A stretch of DNA of 64,000 bases from Porticoccus sp002341315. Lineage in GTDB: Bacteria > Pseudomonadota > Gammaproteobacteria > Pseudomonadales > Porticoccaceae. Below are positions 8,913 through 17,643 of this stretch, piece after piece. The notes below the pieces were generated by a model. It was not told the origin of the DNA. It saw nothing but the letters and a program-made list of their open reading frames with translations, and did not search any database. The translations under genes were made by a program, and so were the position numbers. How positions within the stretch are numbered: the stretch's first letter is position 1; each line of letters begins with the position of its first letter. The stretch lies in assembly GCF_047634355.1 (NCBI RefSeq), contig NZ_JBLIAL010000004.1; one strand, given 5' to 3'.

Positions 8913-9929
8913 ATGCAAGTTTATTACGATAAAGACTGTGATTTATCCATCATTCAGGGCATGAAAGTGGCCGTGATCGGTTACGGCTCCCAGGGACACG
9001 CCCACGCTCTGAATCTGAAGGACTCAGGGGTGGATGTTACGGTGGGTCTGCGCCCCGGTTCACCCACTGCGGCGAAAGCGGAAAACGCCGGCCTGGCCGT
9101 CAAGAGTGTTCCCGATGCTGTTGCAGCGGCTGATCTGGTGATGATCCTGACACCCGACGAATTCCAGTCCCAGCTTTACAAAAATGAGATCGAACCCAAT
9201 TTGAAGAAAGGCAGTACGCTGGCATTCGCGCACGGTTTCGCTATCCATTACAACCAGGTAGTTCCTCGTGCGGATCTGGACGTGATCATGATTGCGCCCA
9301 AGGCGCCCGGCCACACCGTACGCAACGAGTTCACCAAGGGTGGTGGTATCCCCGATCTGGTGGCCATTTTCCAGGATGCGTCCGGGAAGGCCAAATCCGT
9401 GGCATTGTCCTATGCCTGCGGGGTTGGTGGTGGGCGCACCGGTATTATTGAAACAACGTTCAAGGACGAAACCGAAACGGATCTGTTCGGTGAGCAGGCC
9501 GTTCTCTGTGGCGGTTGTGTCGAACTGGTCAAGGCGGGCTTTGAAACACTGGTGGAAGCCGGTTACGAGCCTGAAATGGCCTATTTCGAATGTCTGCATG
9601 AGCTGAAGCTGATTGTCGATCTCATGTACGAAGGCGGTATTGCCAATATGAACTACTCGATTTCCAACAACGCTGAATACGGTGAGTACGTGACCGGCCC
9701 GGAAATTATCAATGAGCAGTCCCGTGCGGCCATGCGCAACGCCCTGAAGCGTATCCAGAATGGTGAATATGCCAAGATGTTTGTTGCGGAGGGCGCTACC
9801 AATTATCCTTCCATGACGGCCTACCGTCGCAATAACGCAGCCCATCAGATTGAGCAGGTTGGTGCCGGTCTGCGTGCGATGATGCCCTGGATTGCCGCCA
9901 ACAAGCTGGTGGACAAAGAGAAAAACTAA
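8913..9929 (+). CDS. ilvC: Ketol-acid reductoisomerase (NADP+), class I
   Basis: 338-residue enzyme converting 2-acetolactate to 2,3-dihydroxyisovalerate (and the isoleucine analogue) with NADPH and Mg2+. The N-terminal Rossmann fold has GYGSQGHAHALNL, followed by GLRPGS in the cofactor-specificity loop. The catalytic domain has the metal-binding DETETDLFGEQAVLCGG and a second metal region CLHELKLIVDLMYEGG. The length is that of the short class I enzymes, unlike the long E. coli IlvC. Start ATG 8913 (MQVYYDKDCDL) is the family-typical beginning, preceded by AGGTGA at 8902-8907. A strong terminator follows. Confidence 0.96.
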   Translation: MQVYYDKDCDLSIIQGMKVAVIGYGSQGHAHALNLKDSGVDVTVGLRPGSPTAAKAENAGLAVKSVPDAVAAADLVMILTPDEFQSQLYKNEIEPNLKKGSTLAFAHGFAIHYNQVVPRADLDVIMIAPKAPGHTVRNEFTKGGGIPDLVAIFQDASGKAKSVALSYACGVGGGRTGIIETTFKDETETDLFGEQAVLCGGCVELVKAGFETLVEAGYEPEMAYFECLHELKLIVDLMYEGGIANMNYSISNNAEYGEYVTGPEIINEQSRAAMRNALKRIQNGEYAKMFVAEGATNYPSMTAYRRNNAAHQIEQVGAGLRAMMPWIAANKLVDKEKN

Positions 9930-9948
9930 CGGGCCTGTTTTAGCCGAG

Positions 9949-9975
9949 AAAACCGCGCCCTGGCGCGGTTTTTTT
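9949..9975 (+). terminator. Factor-independent terminator after ilvC
   Basis: Perfect 10-bp stem AAAACCGCGC (9949-9958) and GCGCGGTTTT (9963-9972) with a 4-nt loop, running into an uninterrupted T tract to 9975. It ends the ilvIHC transcript. Confidence 0.88.
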
Positions 9976-10062
9976 GTTGTAGCCGTCGATTTTTAATAAG
10001 ATGGTTTTTTCTGTAAAAACAACACACCATACACCACTGACAGTCAATGCTGAGGCGAAACG

Positions 10063-10860
10063 ATGACGGACAACGAAAAACAGGAAGCGGTCCCTGATAA
10101 TACCGCCTCCGGGCAGGAAATGCCGGTCGGGGGCCCAGAGCCCGCACGCCATAGAGGCATCTATTTGCTGCCAAACCTGTTTACTACCGGCGCACTGTTC
10201 AGTGGCTTCTATGCGATTTTGGCAGGGATGGACGGCAAGTTTCAGGCGGCCGCCATCGCCATTTTTGTGGCGATGATTTTTGATGGCCTGGATGGTCTTA
10301 TCGCCAGGATGACCAATACGTCCAGCGAATTTGGTGTTCAGTACGACAGTCTGTCCGATATGGTGTCATTTGGTGTGGCGCCCGCCATTGTCGTGTTTAG
10401 CTGGATGCTTGATGAAGTGGGTAGAATCGGCTGGGCTGCCGCCTTTATTTACGCGTCCTGTGCGGCGTTTCGTCTGGCGCGCTTCAATACCCAGGTAGAC
10501 TTGGTGGACAAGCGTTACTTTATTGGCATTGCCAGCCCGACAGGGGCAGCTCTGGTGGCAGCCATGGTGTGGAGCGGCTTTGATGCTGAGCCATCCACCG
10601 AGTTGGCACTATTGGCCGCGTTGGTCACCGCAGTGGCGGGCCTGTTGATGGTATCAAATCTTCGCTACCGTAGCCTCAAGGGCCTGGACCTGAAGGGCAA
10701 GGTACCCTTTGTGGTGATTTTCGGCATCGCCATGGCGCTGGTCATTATTCTGATTGATCCACCCCGAATCCTGTTTCTGCTTGCTGTGGCGTATTCGCTG
10801 TCCGGGCCACTCGAGTGGCTATGGCATAAAAAAAGAGGGGATAAGGTTGTCTCTGGTTGA
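10063..10860 (+). CDS. pssA: CDP-diacylglycerol-serine O-phosphatidyltransferase
   Basis: 265-residue integral inner-membrane enzyme that makes phosphatidylserine, the precursor of phosphatidylethanolamine. The CDP-alcohol phosphatidyltransferase signature DGx2ARx8Gx3Dx3D is intact in DGLIARMTNTSSEFGVQYDS followed by LSD. About eight hydrophobic segments cover residues 30-255. The first 28 residues are polar and probably cytoplasmic. This is the membrane-embedded PssA type, not the peripheral phospholipase-D-like PssA of E. coli. It sits between ilvC and leuA as its own unit, with the ilvC terminator upstream. Confidence 0.92.
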   Translation: MTDNEKQEAVPDNTASGQEMPVGGPEPARHRGIYLLPNLFTTGALFSGFYAILAGMDGKFQAAAIAIFVAMIFDGLDGLIARMTNTSSEFGVQYDSLSDMVSFGVAPAIVVFSWMLDEVGRIGWAAAFIYASCAAFRLARFNTQVDLVDKRYFIGIASPTGAALVAAMVWSGFDAEPSTELALLAALVTAVAGLLMVSNLRYRSLKGLDLKGKVPFVVIFGIAMALVIILIDPPRILFLLAVAYSLSGPLEWLWHKKRGDKVVSG

Positions 10861-10882
10861 GAGGCTTGGGGGGAAGCAGTGG

Positions 10883-10911
10883 TTGGCAAAAAATGGAAAA
10901 CCTGATTGAAT
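10883..10911 (+). promoter_or_regulatory. Candidate promoter of leuA
   Basis: TTGGCA (10883-10888, 5 of 6 to consensus), a 17-bp spacer, and TTGAAT (10906-10911, 4 of 6). Transcription from here would give a leader of about 240 nt containing the putative attenuator. Sequence-based inference only. Confidence 0.4.
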
Positions 10912-10978
10912 AAACACAGGGTTTCCAGGCCAGTCTTTAATGTGATCAAGAACGTGTATCACACAAGAACAGCGCAAC

Positions 10979-11051
10979 CACAGCAGGGTATCTTGTCCCA
11001 CTGTGCTGTTATGACTGTGCTGCTCCTGCCCTGAGGGGCAACGATTTTTTT
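10979..11051 (+). promoter_or_regulatory. Putative leucine attenuator in the leuA leader
   Basis: A small ORF ends ATG ACT GTG CTG CTC CTG CCC TGA (11011-11034), encoding Met-Thr-Val-Leu-Leu-Leu-Pro. Its Leu codons run into a GC hairpin, TGCCC (11027-11031) / GGGCA (11036-11040), followed by ACGA and seven T (11045-11051). Upstream, CACAG near 10979 can pair with CTGTG in either of two copies of ACTGTGCTG (11000-11008 and 11014-11022), giving alternative structures. This has the layout of a leader-peptide attenuator. The 7-codon ORF has no clear ribosome-binding site; the same frame is open from GTG 10942, so the real start is uncertain. The terminator stem is short. Confidence 0.45.
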
Positions 11052-11159
11052 CCGATTTTACTCATTCCTGTTTGCAAATATCTCCCTCCGTGCGGAGAAT
11101 TCGCGTAATTATTTTGTCCTGTCCCGAAGGATGGGGCGGATTATCTGGAGCAGCAAGTC

Positions 11160-12707
11160 ATGGATAAACAACAGTTGGTGATTTTCGATACGACCTTGCG
11201 CGATGGCGAGCAAAGTCCTGGCGCTTCCATGACCAGGGAGGAGAAACTCCGAGTCGCCAAGGCGCTGGAGAAACTTCGAGTGGATGTTATTGAGGCGGGT
11301 TTTGCCGTATCGAGTCAGGGAGATTTTGAAGCCGTCAAATCCATAGCCGACACCATCAGGGATTCGACGGTGTGCAGCTTGGCGCGGACTACCCACGTGG
11401 ATATTGAGCGCGCGGCAGAGGCGTTAAAAAATGCTCGCTCGGCACGCATTCACACCTTTATCGCCACGTCCCCGATCCATATGAAATATAAATTGCAGAT
11501 GACCCCTGATCAGGTGGTTGAGCAGGCAGTCTCCGCTGTGAAACTCGCCCGCAACAAGGTCGGTGATGTGGAATTTTCACTGGAGGATGCCAGTCGTTCT
11601 GAATTTGATTTCATGTGCCGTATCATCGAACAGGTGATCAATGCCGGTGCCCGCACGATCAACCTCCCCGATACGGTGGGTTACGGTTTTCCTGCGGAAT
11701 ATGCCGATACTATTGGCCGCCTGATTGCCGCAGTGCCGAATGCAGACAAGGCGATTTTTTCTGTGCATTGCCACAATGACCTGGGTCTGGCGGTTGCCAA
11801 CTCCCTCGCTGCCGTCATGCAAGGCGCAAGGCAGATCGAATGTACCATTAATGGTTTGGGTGAGCGCGCCGGCAATGCTGCGCTGGAAGAAATTGTCATG
11901 GCGGTGCGCACCCGCAAGGATATCTTTCCGGTGGAGACTCAGATTGATACCACGCAGATTGTCGCTACCTCGCGCCTGGTATCCAGTATCACCGGATTTC
12001 CTGTTCAGCCGAACAAAGCCATCGTCGGTGCGAATGCCTTTGCACACGAGTCGGGCATTCATCAGGACGGTGTGCTGAAGTACCGTGAAACCTACGAAAT
12101 TATGAAAGCACAGGATGTGGGCTGGAGTACCAACAAGATTGTATTGGGCAAGTTGTCCGGGCGAGCTGCGTTCTCCTCAAGGTTGGACGCGCTCGGTATC
12201 CAGTTCGACAGCAAGACATTGATGAACGAAGCCTTTCTGAGGTTTAAGGAGCTGGCGGACAAGAAGCGTGAAATTTACGACGAGGATCTGCAGGCACTGG
12301 TTTCCGAAATACAGGTCAAGGAAGATGGCATTGAGCATATTGTCCTGGGTGATCTGTCGGTAACGACCAAGACCGGGCAGCTGCCCAACGCGGCGTTAAG
12401 TCTGACCTATAAGGGTGAGCATTACCGTACGTCAGCGGATGGCGATGGCCCGGTGGATGCCGTGTTCAAGGCGATCGAAAAGCTGATCAATAGCCAGGCC
12501 GAACTCAAATTGTATCTGGTGAACGCTGTTACCGAGGGAACCGACTCCCAGGGCGAAGTCACTGTGAGGCTGGAAAAGGGGGGGCGTATCGTCAATGGAC
12601 AGGGGGCCGATACCGATATTCTGGTGGCCAGTGCCAGAGCTTACCTGAATGCACTCAGTGTGCTCGAAAATCCTGATCGACTGCACCCGCAGTTGGGCGG
12701 GGTATAG
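11160..12707 (+). CDS. leuA: 2-Isopropylmalate synthase
   Basis: 515-residue enzyme catalysing the first committed step of leucine synthesis: acetyl-CoA plus 2-oxoisovalerate gives 2-isopropylmalate. The TIM-barrel catalytic domain begins with FDTTLRDGEQSPGASM and contains the metal-binding HCHNDLGLAVANSLAA and the NGLGERAGNAALEE motif. The C-terminal 120 residues form the LeuA allosteric (leucine-binding) domain. Length fits the bacterial type 1 short form. A GGAG box at 11147-11150 precedes ATG 11160. The leader looks attenuated by leucine. leuB, leuC and leuD are not in the window. Confidence 0.95.
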   Translation: MDKQQLVIFDTTLRDGEQSPGASMTREEKLRVAKALEKLRVDVIEAGFAVSSQGDFEAVKSIADTIRDSTVCSLARTTHVDIERAAEALKNARSARIHTFIATSPIHMKYKLQMTPDQVVEQAVSAVKLARNKVGDVEFSLEDASRSEFDFMCRIIEQVINAGARTINLPDTVGYGFPAEYADTIGRLIAAVPNADKAIFSVHCHNDLGLAVANSLAAVMQGARQIECTINGLGERAGNAALEEIVMAVRTRKDIFPVETQIDTTQIVATSRLVSSITGFPVQPNKAIVGANAFAHESGIHQDGVLKYRETYEIMKAQDVGWSTNKIVLGKLSGRAAFSSRLDALGIQFDSKTLMNEAFLRFKELADKKREIYDEDLQALVSEIQVKEDGIEHIVLGDLSVTTKTGQLPNAALSLTYKGEHYRTSADGDGPVDAVFKAIEKLINSQAELKLYLVNAVTEGTDSQGEVTVRLEKGGRIVNGQGADTDILVASARAYLNALSVLENPDRLHPQLGGV

Positions 12708-12712
12708 CGTTG

Positions 12713-13393
12713 ATGCCTGTATCCGGGGGACTTCGTGACTGGTATCTCAGCACCCTGGGTGTTGTACAGTATCGGCCCAGGGATACTGAGCCTGTTGCGC
12801 TGGATTTTCATTCAGAAACTGTCGCAGAAGTGGCAAATACCGTCCCGCCTGAAGTTGTCGTTGCGCTGCCAGAGAACCCTGAATTGCCGGGTTCCGAAGA
12901 CGAACTCACGGATTTGCGTGAAGAGCAGATTGGCAGTTTCCGCCTGGCTTGCTGGCAACCCAGCGATGACTTGCTGGTTATCAACGGGTTGGCGCCGGGC
13001 AGCGTACCGCTTCAGGAGGAATCTGGCCTGCTTGCCAATATAATGTGGGCAATCGGTCGTCTCGGTGACGTGCGCTCATCTCCCCAATTGATTGACTGGC
13101 CTCCTACTGCGGTGGATCAAGCCGATAGGTCGGGCGCAGAGGAGATGCTGTCAGCGTTCGTGGAAGTCCGTGTCAAAAAGCAGGGTGTGCTTTGGGTTTT
13201 GCTGATGGGTGAATTGCCTGCAGCGCTGTTGCTGTCTTCAGAATCAGCCTGTTCGCCATCCGTGGGCCAGGTGGAGGAATTACCCGGAGGTGCCCGGGCT
13301 ATCGTCACTCCAAGTCTACAAGAATTACTAGATGCTCCCGAACTTAAAGGCGAAACCTGGCGAGCCATTCGGGTGATGCGTTCTCAACAATGA
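12713..13393 (+). CDS. holD: Putative DNA polymerase III psi subunit (HolD-like)
   Basis: 226-residue protein I assign to the divergent HolD family, which bridges the clamp loader and the chi subunit in the replisome. Evidence: the N-terminus LRDWYLSTLGVVQYRPRD resembles E. coli HolD (RRDWQLQQLGITQWSLRRP, recalled). The C-terminal TPSLQELLDAPELKGETWRAI resembles the HolD ending with its LTDL..NPxxRxxLW pattern. It overlaps rimI by 4 bp, the same holD-rimI pairing as in E. coli and Pseudomonas. It is much longer than E. coli HolD (137 residues), with a middle section I do not recognise. ATG 12713 is used; TTG 12710 is possible. Confidence 0.6.
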   Translation: MPVSGGLRDWYLSTLGVVQYRPRDTEPVALDFHSETVAEVANTVPPEVVVALPENPELPGSEDELTDLREEQIGSFRLACWQPSDDLLVINGLAPGSVPLQEESGLLANIMWAIGRLGDVRSSPQLIDWPPTAVDQADRSGAEEMLSAFVEVRVKKQGVLWVLLMGELPAALLLSSESACSPSVGQVEELPGGARAIVTPSLQELLDAPELKGETWRAIRVMRSQQ

Positions 13394-13839
13394 ACCCCCT
13401 GATTCGCAATATGCTGGCCGCTGACCTGCCGTTGATTGCAGCCATTGAACAACTGGTGACGCCGCATCCCTGGCGTGAATCCCAGTTCAGGGAGAGCCTC
13501 GATAAACACCAGTGTCTGAGTATGGTTCTGCAGGACCAGTTGGTGGGCTATGCCGTTTACACGATTGTGCTCGGCGAAGCAGAGATTCTGAATATTGCGA
13601 TAGGACGTGATTACCAGGGGCGGGGTTACGGCCGACAATTGCTCAACCACCTGATTGACCTGATGACTGACCGGGCTGAGCGATTGTTTCTCGAGGTTCG
13701 TGCCACGAATGAGCCGGCTGTGGCGCTGTATCAGGACGTGGGTCTGGTGGAAATCTGCCTGCGCAGAAACTATTACCAGAACGATACCGGGCAGGAAGAT
13801 GCCATTGTCATGGCAATGGATTTCACCGGTTTTCAGTGA
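13390..13839 (+). CDS. rimI: Ribosomal protein bS18 alanine N-acetyltransferase RimI
   Basis: 149-residue GNAT-fold enzyme that acetylates the N-terminal alanine of ribosomal protein S18. The acetyl-CoA pyrophosphate-binding motif is DYQGRGYGRQLLNHLID. The conserved C-terminal region EVRATNEPAVALYQDVGLVEICLRRNYY, with the tyrosine acid, follows. Its ATG lies inside the last codons of the holD-like gene (ATGA overlap), so the two are translationally coupled. Confidence 0.9.
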   Translation: MNPLIRNMLAADLPLIAAIEQLVTPHPWRESQFRESLDKHQCLSMVLQDQLVGYAVYTIVLGEAEILNIAIGRDYQGRGYGRQLLNHLIDLMTDRAERLFLEVRATNEPAVALYQDVGLVEICLRRNYYQNDTGQEDAIVMAMDFTGFQ

Positions 13840-13890
13840 GTGCCAGTCTCCGTTGAATGTCTAATCTGTTACCTGGTTCCCTTTAAAAAT

Positions 13891-13918
13891 GTGAACGGGT
13901 TCACATAATCGGCATTAT
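13891..13918. repeat. Two abutting dyads upstream of the GGDEF-EAL gene
   Basis: GTGAACGGGTTCAC (13891-13904, perfect 6-bp arms) is immediately followed by ATAATCGGCATTAT (13905-13918, perfect 5-bp arms). They lie about 110 bp before the start of the diguanylate cyclase/phosphodiesterase gene and 50 bp after rimI. There is no T tract. They could be operator sites, but I cannot name the binding protein. Confidence 0.45.
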
Positions 13919-14024
13919 CAGTGCCATTTTAGGCCCGTTCGTCGCCAATTTTCTTACTTGCGACCCTCTCTCAGCTGCAGACTCCTTAAAATAATCATAT
14001 CGATTGATAAGGAAGTAGCCTGTT

Positions 14025-16367
14025 ATGGAAACGATGTCAGATGAGGCGGTACAAGCTGCCAAATTTGAAGTGGCAAAGTTGCTGTTGGAAAGACTCCCGT
14101 TCTTTCTGATGGTCACCTCTGGATTTTGTCTGATACAAGTTTTTACTTGGGGCGGGATTTCAACCTATTGGCCGGCCGGCTTGTGGATCCTTTACAGTCT
14201 GGGAGTCATTGTGCCCGGTTGGCTGCTCATCCGAAGATTGTCTGTGACGTATGCCGTGGTGGGGATTAACCAGAAACTGGTTGAAGACATTAACAATCTG
14301 GCTATTGTCCTGGCTTTCATGACGGGACTGATCTGGGCCTTTGACAGTTTTGTTCAGTTTTATCTCAGAGAGCCAAATCAATGGCTTTATGTGTCCGCGT
14401 TAGCGGCTATTGCCGTGATCAGCGCAGGATTGCTCAGCTATAACCTCAAAGCTGCCCTGCTCGGGGCGGTGGTTATATTGCTGCCCTTGCTGGTTGAAGT
14501 CTCCATCGCAGGCAGTGGTGCCAACCTGTATTTTATTTGTTTTGCGGTAGCTACCGTTGCCGTATTGTACTTCGGCTTGCGCCAACAACAACGGACCCTG
14601 GAAAAAAACATCGCGCTTCGAAGCGAGGCTGAGACGCTGCTTAAAAAGCAGGAAGCGACCAGCTACCTGCTCGAGCAGCACTGGCAAAATGCCCCGCTAC
14701 CGGCCATTCAGTGGGATCGGCAGCAGCGGATAACAGGCTGGAATTTCAGCGCTGAAAAGCTGTTCGGTTATCCTGTGGCAGAGGTGTCGGGTCGCCAGGG
14801 AGATTTTCTGGTACCACCGGGATCGCGGGAATTGTTTCTCGATATGTGGCAGGCCCTGATACAAAAGGACGAGCAGGGTTATTACGCTGTGCACGAAGTC
14901 ATCGACAGGAACGGACAGATAAAAATATGCGAGTGGCATAACACGCCGCTGACAAAAGACGGCAAACTGATCGGTGTTGCTTCCTTCATCAAGGACGTGA
15001 CCTCGCAGATTGAGGATCGGGAGACCATCAAACGGCAGGCGAACTACGATAACCTGACCGCGCTGCCGAATCGCAGCTGCATGATGAGTGAACTGGATGC
15101 TGCAATCTCACGGTCTAAGCGAAACAATCAATTCGTCGCAGTTATTTTCCTCGATCTCGATAATTTCAAAGATATCAATGACACCCAGGGGCATCATGTG
15201 GGTGACATGGTGTTGCAGTTTTTTGCCGAGCTACTGCGGCAGGCCGTTCGCAAGGAAGATGTGGTCGCCCGCTTTGGTGGTGATGAGTTTGTAGTGCTGA
15301 TACAGGATCTTGGCACAAAAGCGACCAAAGCGCGGGCCAGAGTGCTTTCTATTGCAGATAAAATCATGGAGCTGGGTAAAACAGTCTGCAAGCAGCGGGG
15401 GCTGGAATACGAGATTGACGTCAGTGGCGGTATCGTGCTGTTTCAGGGTGGTCGCTATTCACCAAATGACTTGTTAAAGCAGGCCGATCTGGCAATGTAT
15501 CGGGTGAAAAACTTTGGGCGAAAAGGGTTCAGTTTTTATGATGATTCTCTCGCGGTCGAGGCGGAATACCGGGTTAGCCTGATTCGCGAGCTTCGTCAGG
15601 GTGTCGAAAACAAGGAATTTGATTTGCACTTTCAGCCTATCGTCAACACCGGTGGCGATATTGTATTTGCTGAATCACTGCTTCGCTGGAACCGCCCTTC
15701 AGAGCGTATTGTGGCGGCCAGCGAATTTATCGAGTTCATGGCGACGTTGCCGATGATGAACGAAGTGGGTCTGTGGATCTTCGAAAGTGCATGCGCCAAT
15801 CTCCGCCAATGGATTGATGAAGGGCTTTGGTCCGAAGACGGAGTGCTATTTGTCAACATCAGTCCGAAGCAGTTGGAAAATGAGCACTTCGCTGCCGATA
15901 TACGGAAGTTGATCAGCCAATATGCCATTGACCCGCATCAACTGGTGCTGGAGATTACCGAGGAAAGCCTGATTCATAATCTTGATGAGGTCGAGGGCCA
16001 GCTCCAGGATTTACTGGACCTTGGTCTGCGGATTGCACTGGATGATTTTGGCACCGGCTATTCCTCGCTGGCGATGTTACAGAAGTTACCGGTGCACTTT
16101 GTCAAACTGGACCGGAGTTTTATTAACGATCTGGCTTCTTCGGAGAATACCTATTCCATTGTTAAAGCGGTCATCAAGCTCTGCCAAATTATGTCCCTCG
16201 ACGTGATCGCCGAGGGCGTTGAGACAGAAGAACAATACCGTATTCTCGCCGACCTGGGCTGTGAGTACTTCCAAGGTTACTATTTCAGCAAACCTGTTGA
16301 CCCCGGGCAATTCAGGTCGTTGGTCCGGTCTGCATCTGAGGATTTACTGTTGCGTCTGGTTAACTAG
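14025..16367 (+). CDS. Membrane GGDEF-EAL c-di-GMP enzyme with PAS sensor
   Basis: 780-residue inner-membrane protein. About six hydrophobic helices (residues 20-190) are followed by a PAS domain (about 225-330), GGDEF (about 345-510) and EAL (about 525-775). The cyclase site reads RFGGDEFVVL and is intact. An RKED sequence five residues before it is the RxxD product-inhibition site. In the EAL domain the signature reads ESL, but other catalytic elements are present: FVNISPKQLE, LEITEES, DDFGTGYSSL, VKLDRSFI, AEGVE and FQGYYFSKP. It is therefore probably capable of both making and degrading c-di-GMP; the net activity cannot be told. It stands alone, with dyads in its upstream region. Confidence 0.9.
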   Translation: METMSDEAVQAAKFEVAKLLLERLPFFLMVTSGFCLIQVFTWGGISTYWPAGLWILYSLGVIVPGWLLIRRLSVTYAVVGINQKLVEDINNLAIVLAFMTGLIWAFDSFVQFYLREPNQWLYVSALAAIAVISAGLLSYNLKAALLGAVVILLPLLVEVSIAGSGANLYFICFAVATVAVLYFGLRQQQRTLEKNIALRSEAETLLKKQEATSYLLEQHWQNAPLPAIQWDRQQRITGWNFSAEKLFGYPVAEVSGRQGDFLVPPGSRELFLDMWQALIQKDEQGYYAVHEVIDRNGQIKICEWHNTPLTKDGKLIGVASFIKDVTSQIEDRETIKRQANYDNLTALPNRSCMMSELDAAISRSKRNNQFVAVIFLDLDNFKDINDTQGHHVGDMVLQFFAELLRQAVRKEDVVARFGGDEFVVLIQDLGTKATKARARVLSIADKIMELGKTVCKQRGLEYEIDVSGGIVLFQGGRYSPNDLLKQADLAMYRVKNFGRKGFSFYDDSLAVEAEYRVSLIRELRQGVENKEFDLHFQPIVNTGGDIVFAESLLRWNRPSERIVAASEFIEFMATLPMMNEVGLWIFESACANLRQWIDEGLWSEDGVLFVNISPKQLENEHFAADIRKLISQYAIDPHQLVLEITEESLIHNLDEVEGQLQDLLDLGLRIALDDFGTGYSSLAMLQKLPVHFVKLDRSFINDLASSENTYSIVKAVIKLCQIMSLDVIAEGVETEEQYRILADLGCEYFQGYYFSKPVDPGQFRSLVRSASEDLLLRLVN

Positions 16368-16456
16368 ATTGACTGGCGCATCAACTGTAGCGGTAAAGCG
16401 TGCACTGAATGACCGGGAACCGGTATAGTCACGGAGCATTTTTTACGAGGTGAACT

Positions 16457-17398
16457 GTGGACAAAATTCCGGTGGGGATCAGTGCCTGCCTGATGGGCGA
16501 TGAGGTGCGTTATAACGGTGGCCATAAGCGGGATGCCTATATCAATGGGACTCTGGCGGGCCACTTCAGTTTTCATCGATTCTGTCCGGAAGTCGGTATT
16601 GGTCTCGGCGTTCCCAGGCCCACACTCAGGCTGATTGCCACAGATGATGATACCAGGGCGGTGCGCACAGAGGATCAGGCGTTTGATGTCACCGAGCAAC
16701 TGGTGAACTACAGTCGGGAACAGTTTGCCGAAATCAGTCAGTTGTCCGGGCTCATTCTAAAGCGGGATTCACCCAGTTGCGGCATGGCGAGAGTCAAGGT
16801 GTATGGCGCGGCCGGGGCCAGGCCAGAGGGACGGGGCGTGTTTGCCCGCACGGTGATGGATCAATTTCCCTGTCTGCCCGTTGAAGAGGAGGGCCGGCTG
16901 GGGGATCCAGGGTTGCGGGAGAATTTTATTCAGCGGGTGTTTATCTATCATCGCTGGCGATCTGACTACTTCCCGGCACTCAGTGTACAGAAACTCACGG
17001 ATTTTCATGCCCGACACAAACTGATCTTCATGAGTCACGACCAGAATCAGTGTCGGGAACTGGGTCGTATCGCAGCGCTTGCCCGTCCTGATAATCTGGA
17101 TATGGTTGCCTCGGATTACCTGTCACTGGCCATGGCCAATCTGAAAAAAATTGCCACGCGTAAAAATCATTTGAATGTCCTGCAGCATATTCAGGGGTAT
17201 CTGAAAAAGCAGCTCGATGCCGCAGACAAACAGGAACTGATTGAAATATTCGAACGCTTCGAACGAGGTGAGTTGCCATTGATCGTGCCCGTCACACTCC
17301 TGCAGCACCACTTTCGAAAATCTCCGGACGACTATATCAATCGGTCCTGGTACCTGAACCCCTACCCGGCAGAATTGCGCCTGATGAATCTGCTATAA
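16457..17398 (+). CDS. DUF523/DUF1722 domain protein (YbgA-like fusion)
   Basis: 313-residue cytoplasmic protein combining an N-terminal DUF523 domain (about 1-150; IPVGISACLMGDEVRYNGGHK and GLILKRDSPSCGM with conserved Cys residues) and a C-terminal DUF1722 domain (about 185-305; FHARHKLIFMSHDQ). This fusion is widespread in Gammaproteobacteria, often beside photolyase genes. Its biochemical role is unknown, although the paired cysteines suggest metal or thiol chemistry. Start GTG 16457 has GAGG (16447-16450) at good spacing. No photolyase gene is adjacent here. Confidence 0.82.
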   Translation: MDKIPVGISACLMGDEVRYNGGHKRDAYINGTLAGHFSFHRFCPEVGIGLGVPRPTLRLIATDDDTRAVRTEDQAFDVTEQLVNYSREQFAEISQLSGLILKRDSPSCGMARVKVYGAAGARPEGRGVFARTVMDQFPCLPVEEEGRLGDPGLRENFIQRVFIYHRWRSDYFPALSVQKLTDFHARHKLIFMSHDQNQCRELGRIAALARPDNLDMVASDYLSLAMANLKKIATRKNHLNVLQHIQGYLKKQLDAADKQELIEIFERFERGELPLIVPVTLLQHHFRKSPDDYINRSWYLNPYPAELRLMNLL

Positions 17399-17409
17399 AA
17401 TCGGGAAGT

Positions 17410-17643
17410 ATGATCATGAGCAACAGTAAACCATTGAAAATTCCCTATCGCCTGATTCTGCTGGATCTGGTGGGTGCTGTGCTGGCGGCAATGGGTATCC
17501 TGCAGCTGATTGACGGTGGCGGTGTTGCCGCCTGGATCATGACAATTGTGGGTTTCTTGTTGATGATGCCTCTGGTGCTGGCGATTTTTCGTTTACTGGC
17601 ATCCCCGGGGTCCAAGCAGAATGGCCATCGAGGAGATCGTTAA
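17410..17643 (+). CDS. Small two-helix membrane protein
   Basis: 77-residue protein (75 if started at ATG 17416). It has two hydrophobic segments (about 13-35 and 40-64), a short loop and a basic C-terminus, so both ends probably face the cytoplasm. I do not recognise a named family with confidence. Its last codon overlaps the start of the NfeD gene (TAATG), so it is translated in step with it and may belong to the same membrane-domain unit. Confidence 0.65.
   Translation: MIMSNSKPLKIPYRLILLDLVGAVLAAMGILQLIDGGGVAAWIMTIVGFLLMMPLVLAIFRLLASPGSKQNGHRGDR

Noticed and set aside
9060..9845. 261-codon minus-strand frame inside ilvC
   Set aside because: Antisense shadow of a textbook IlvC sequence.
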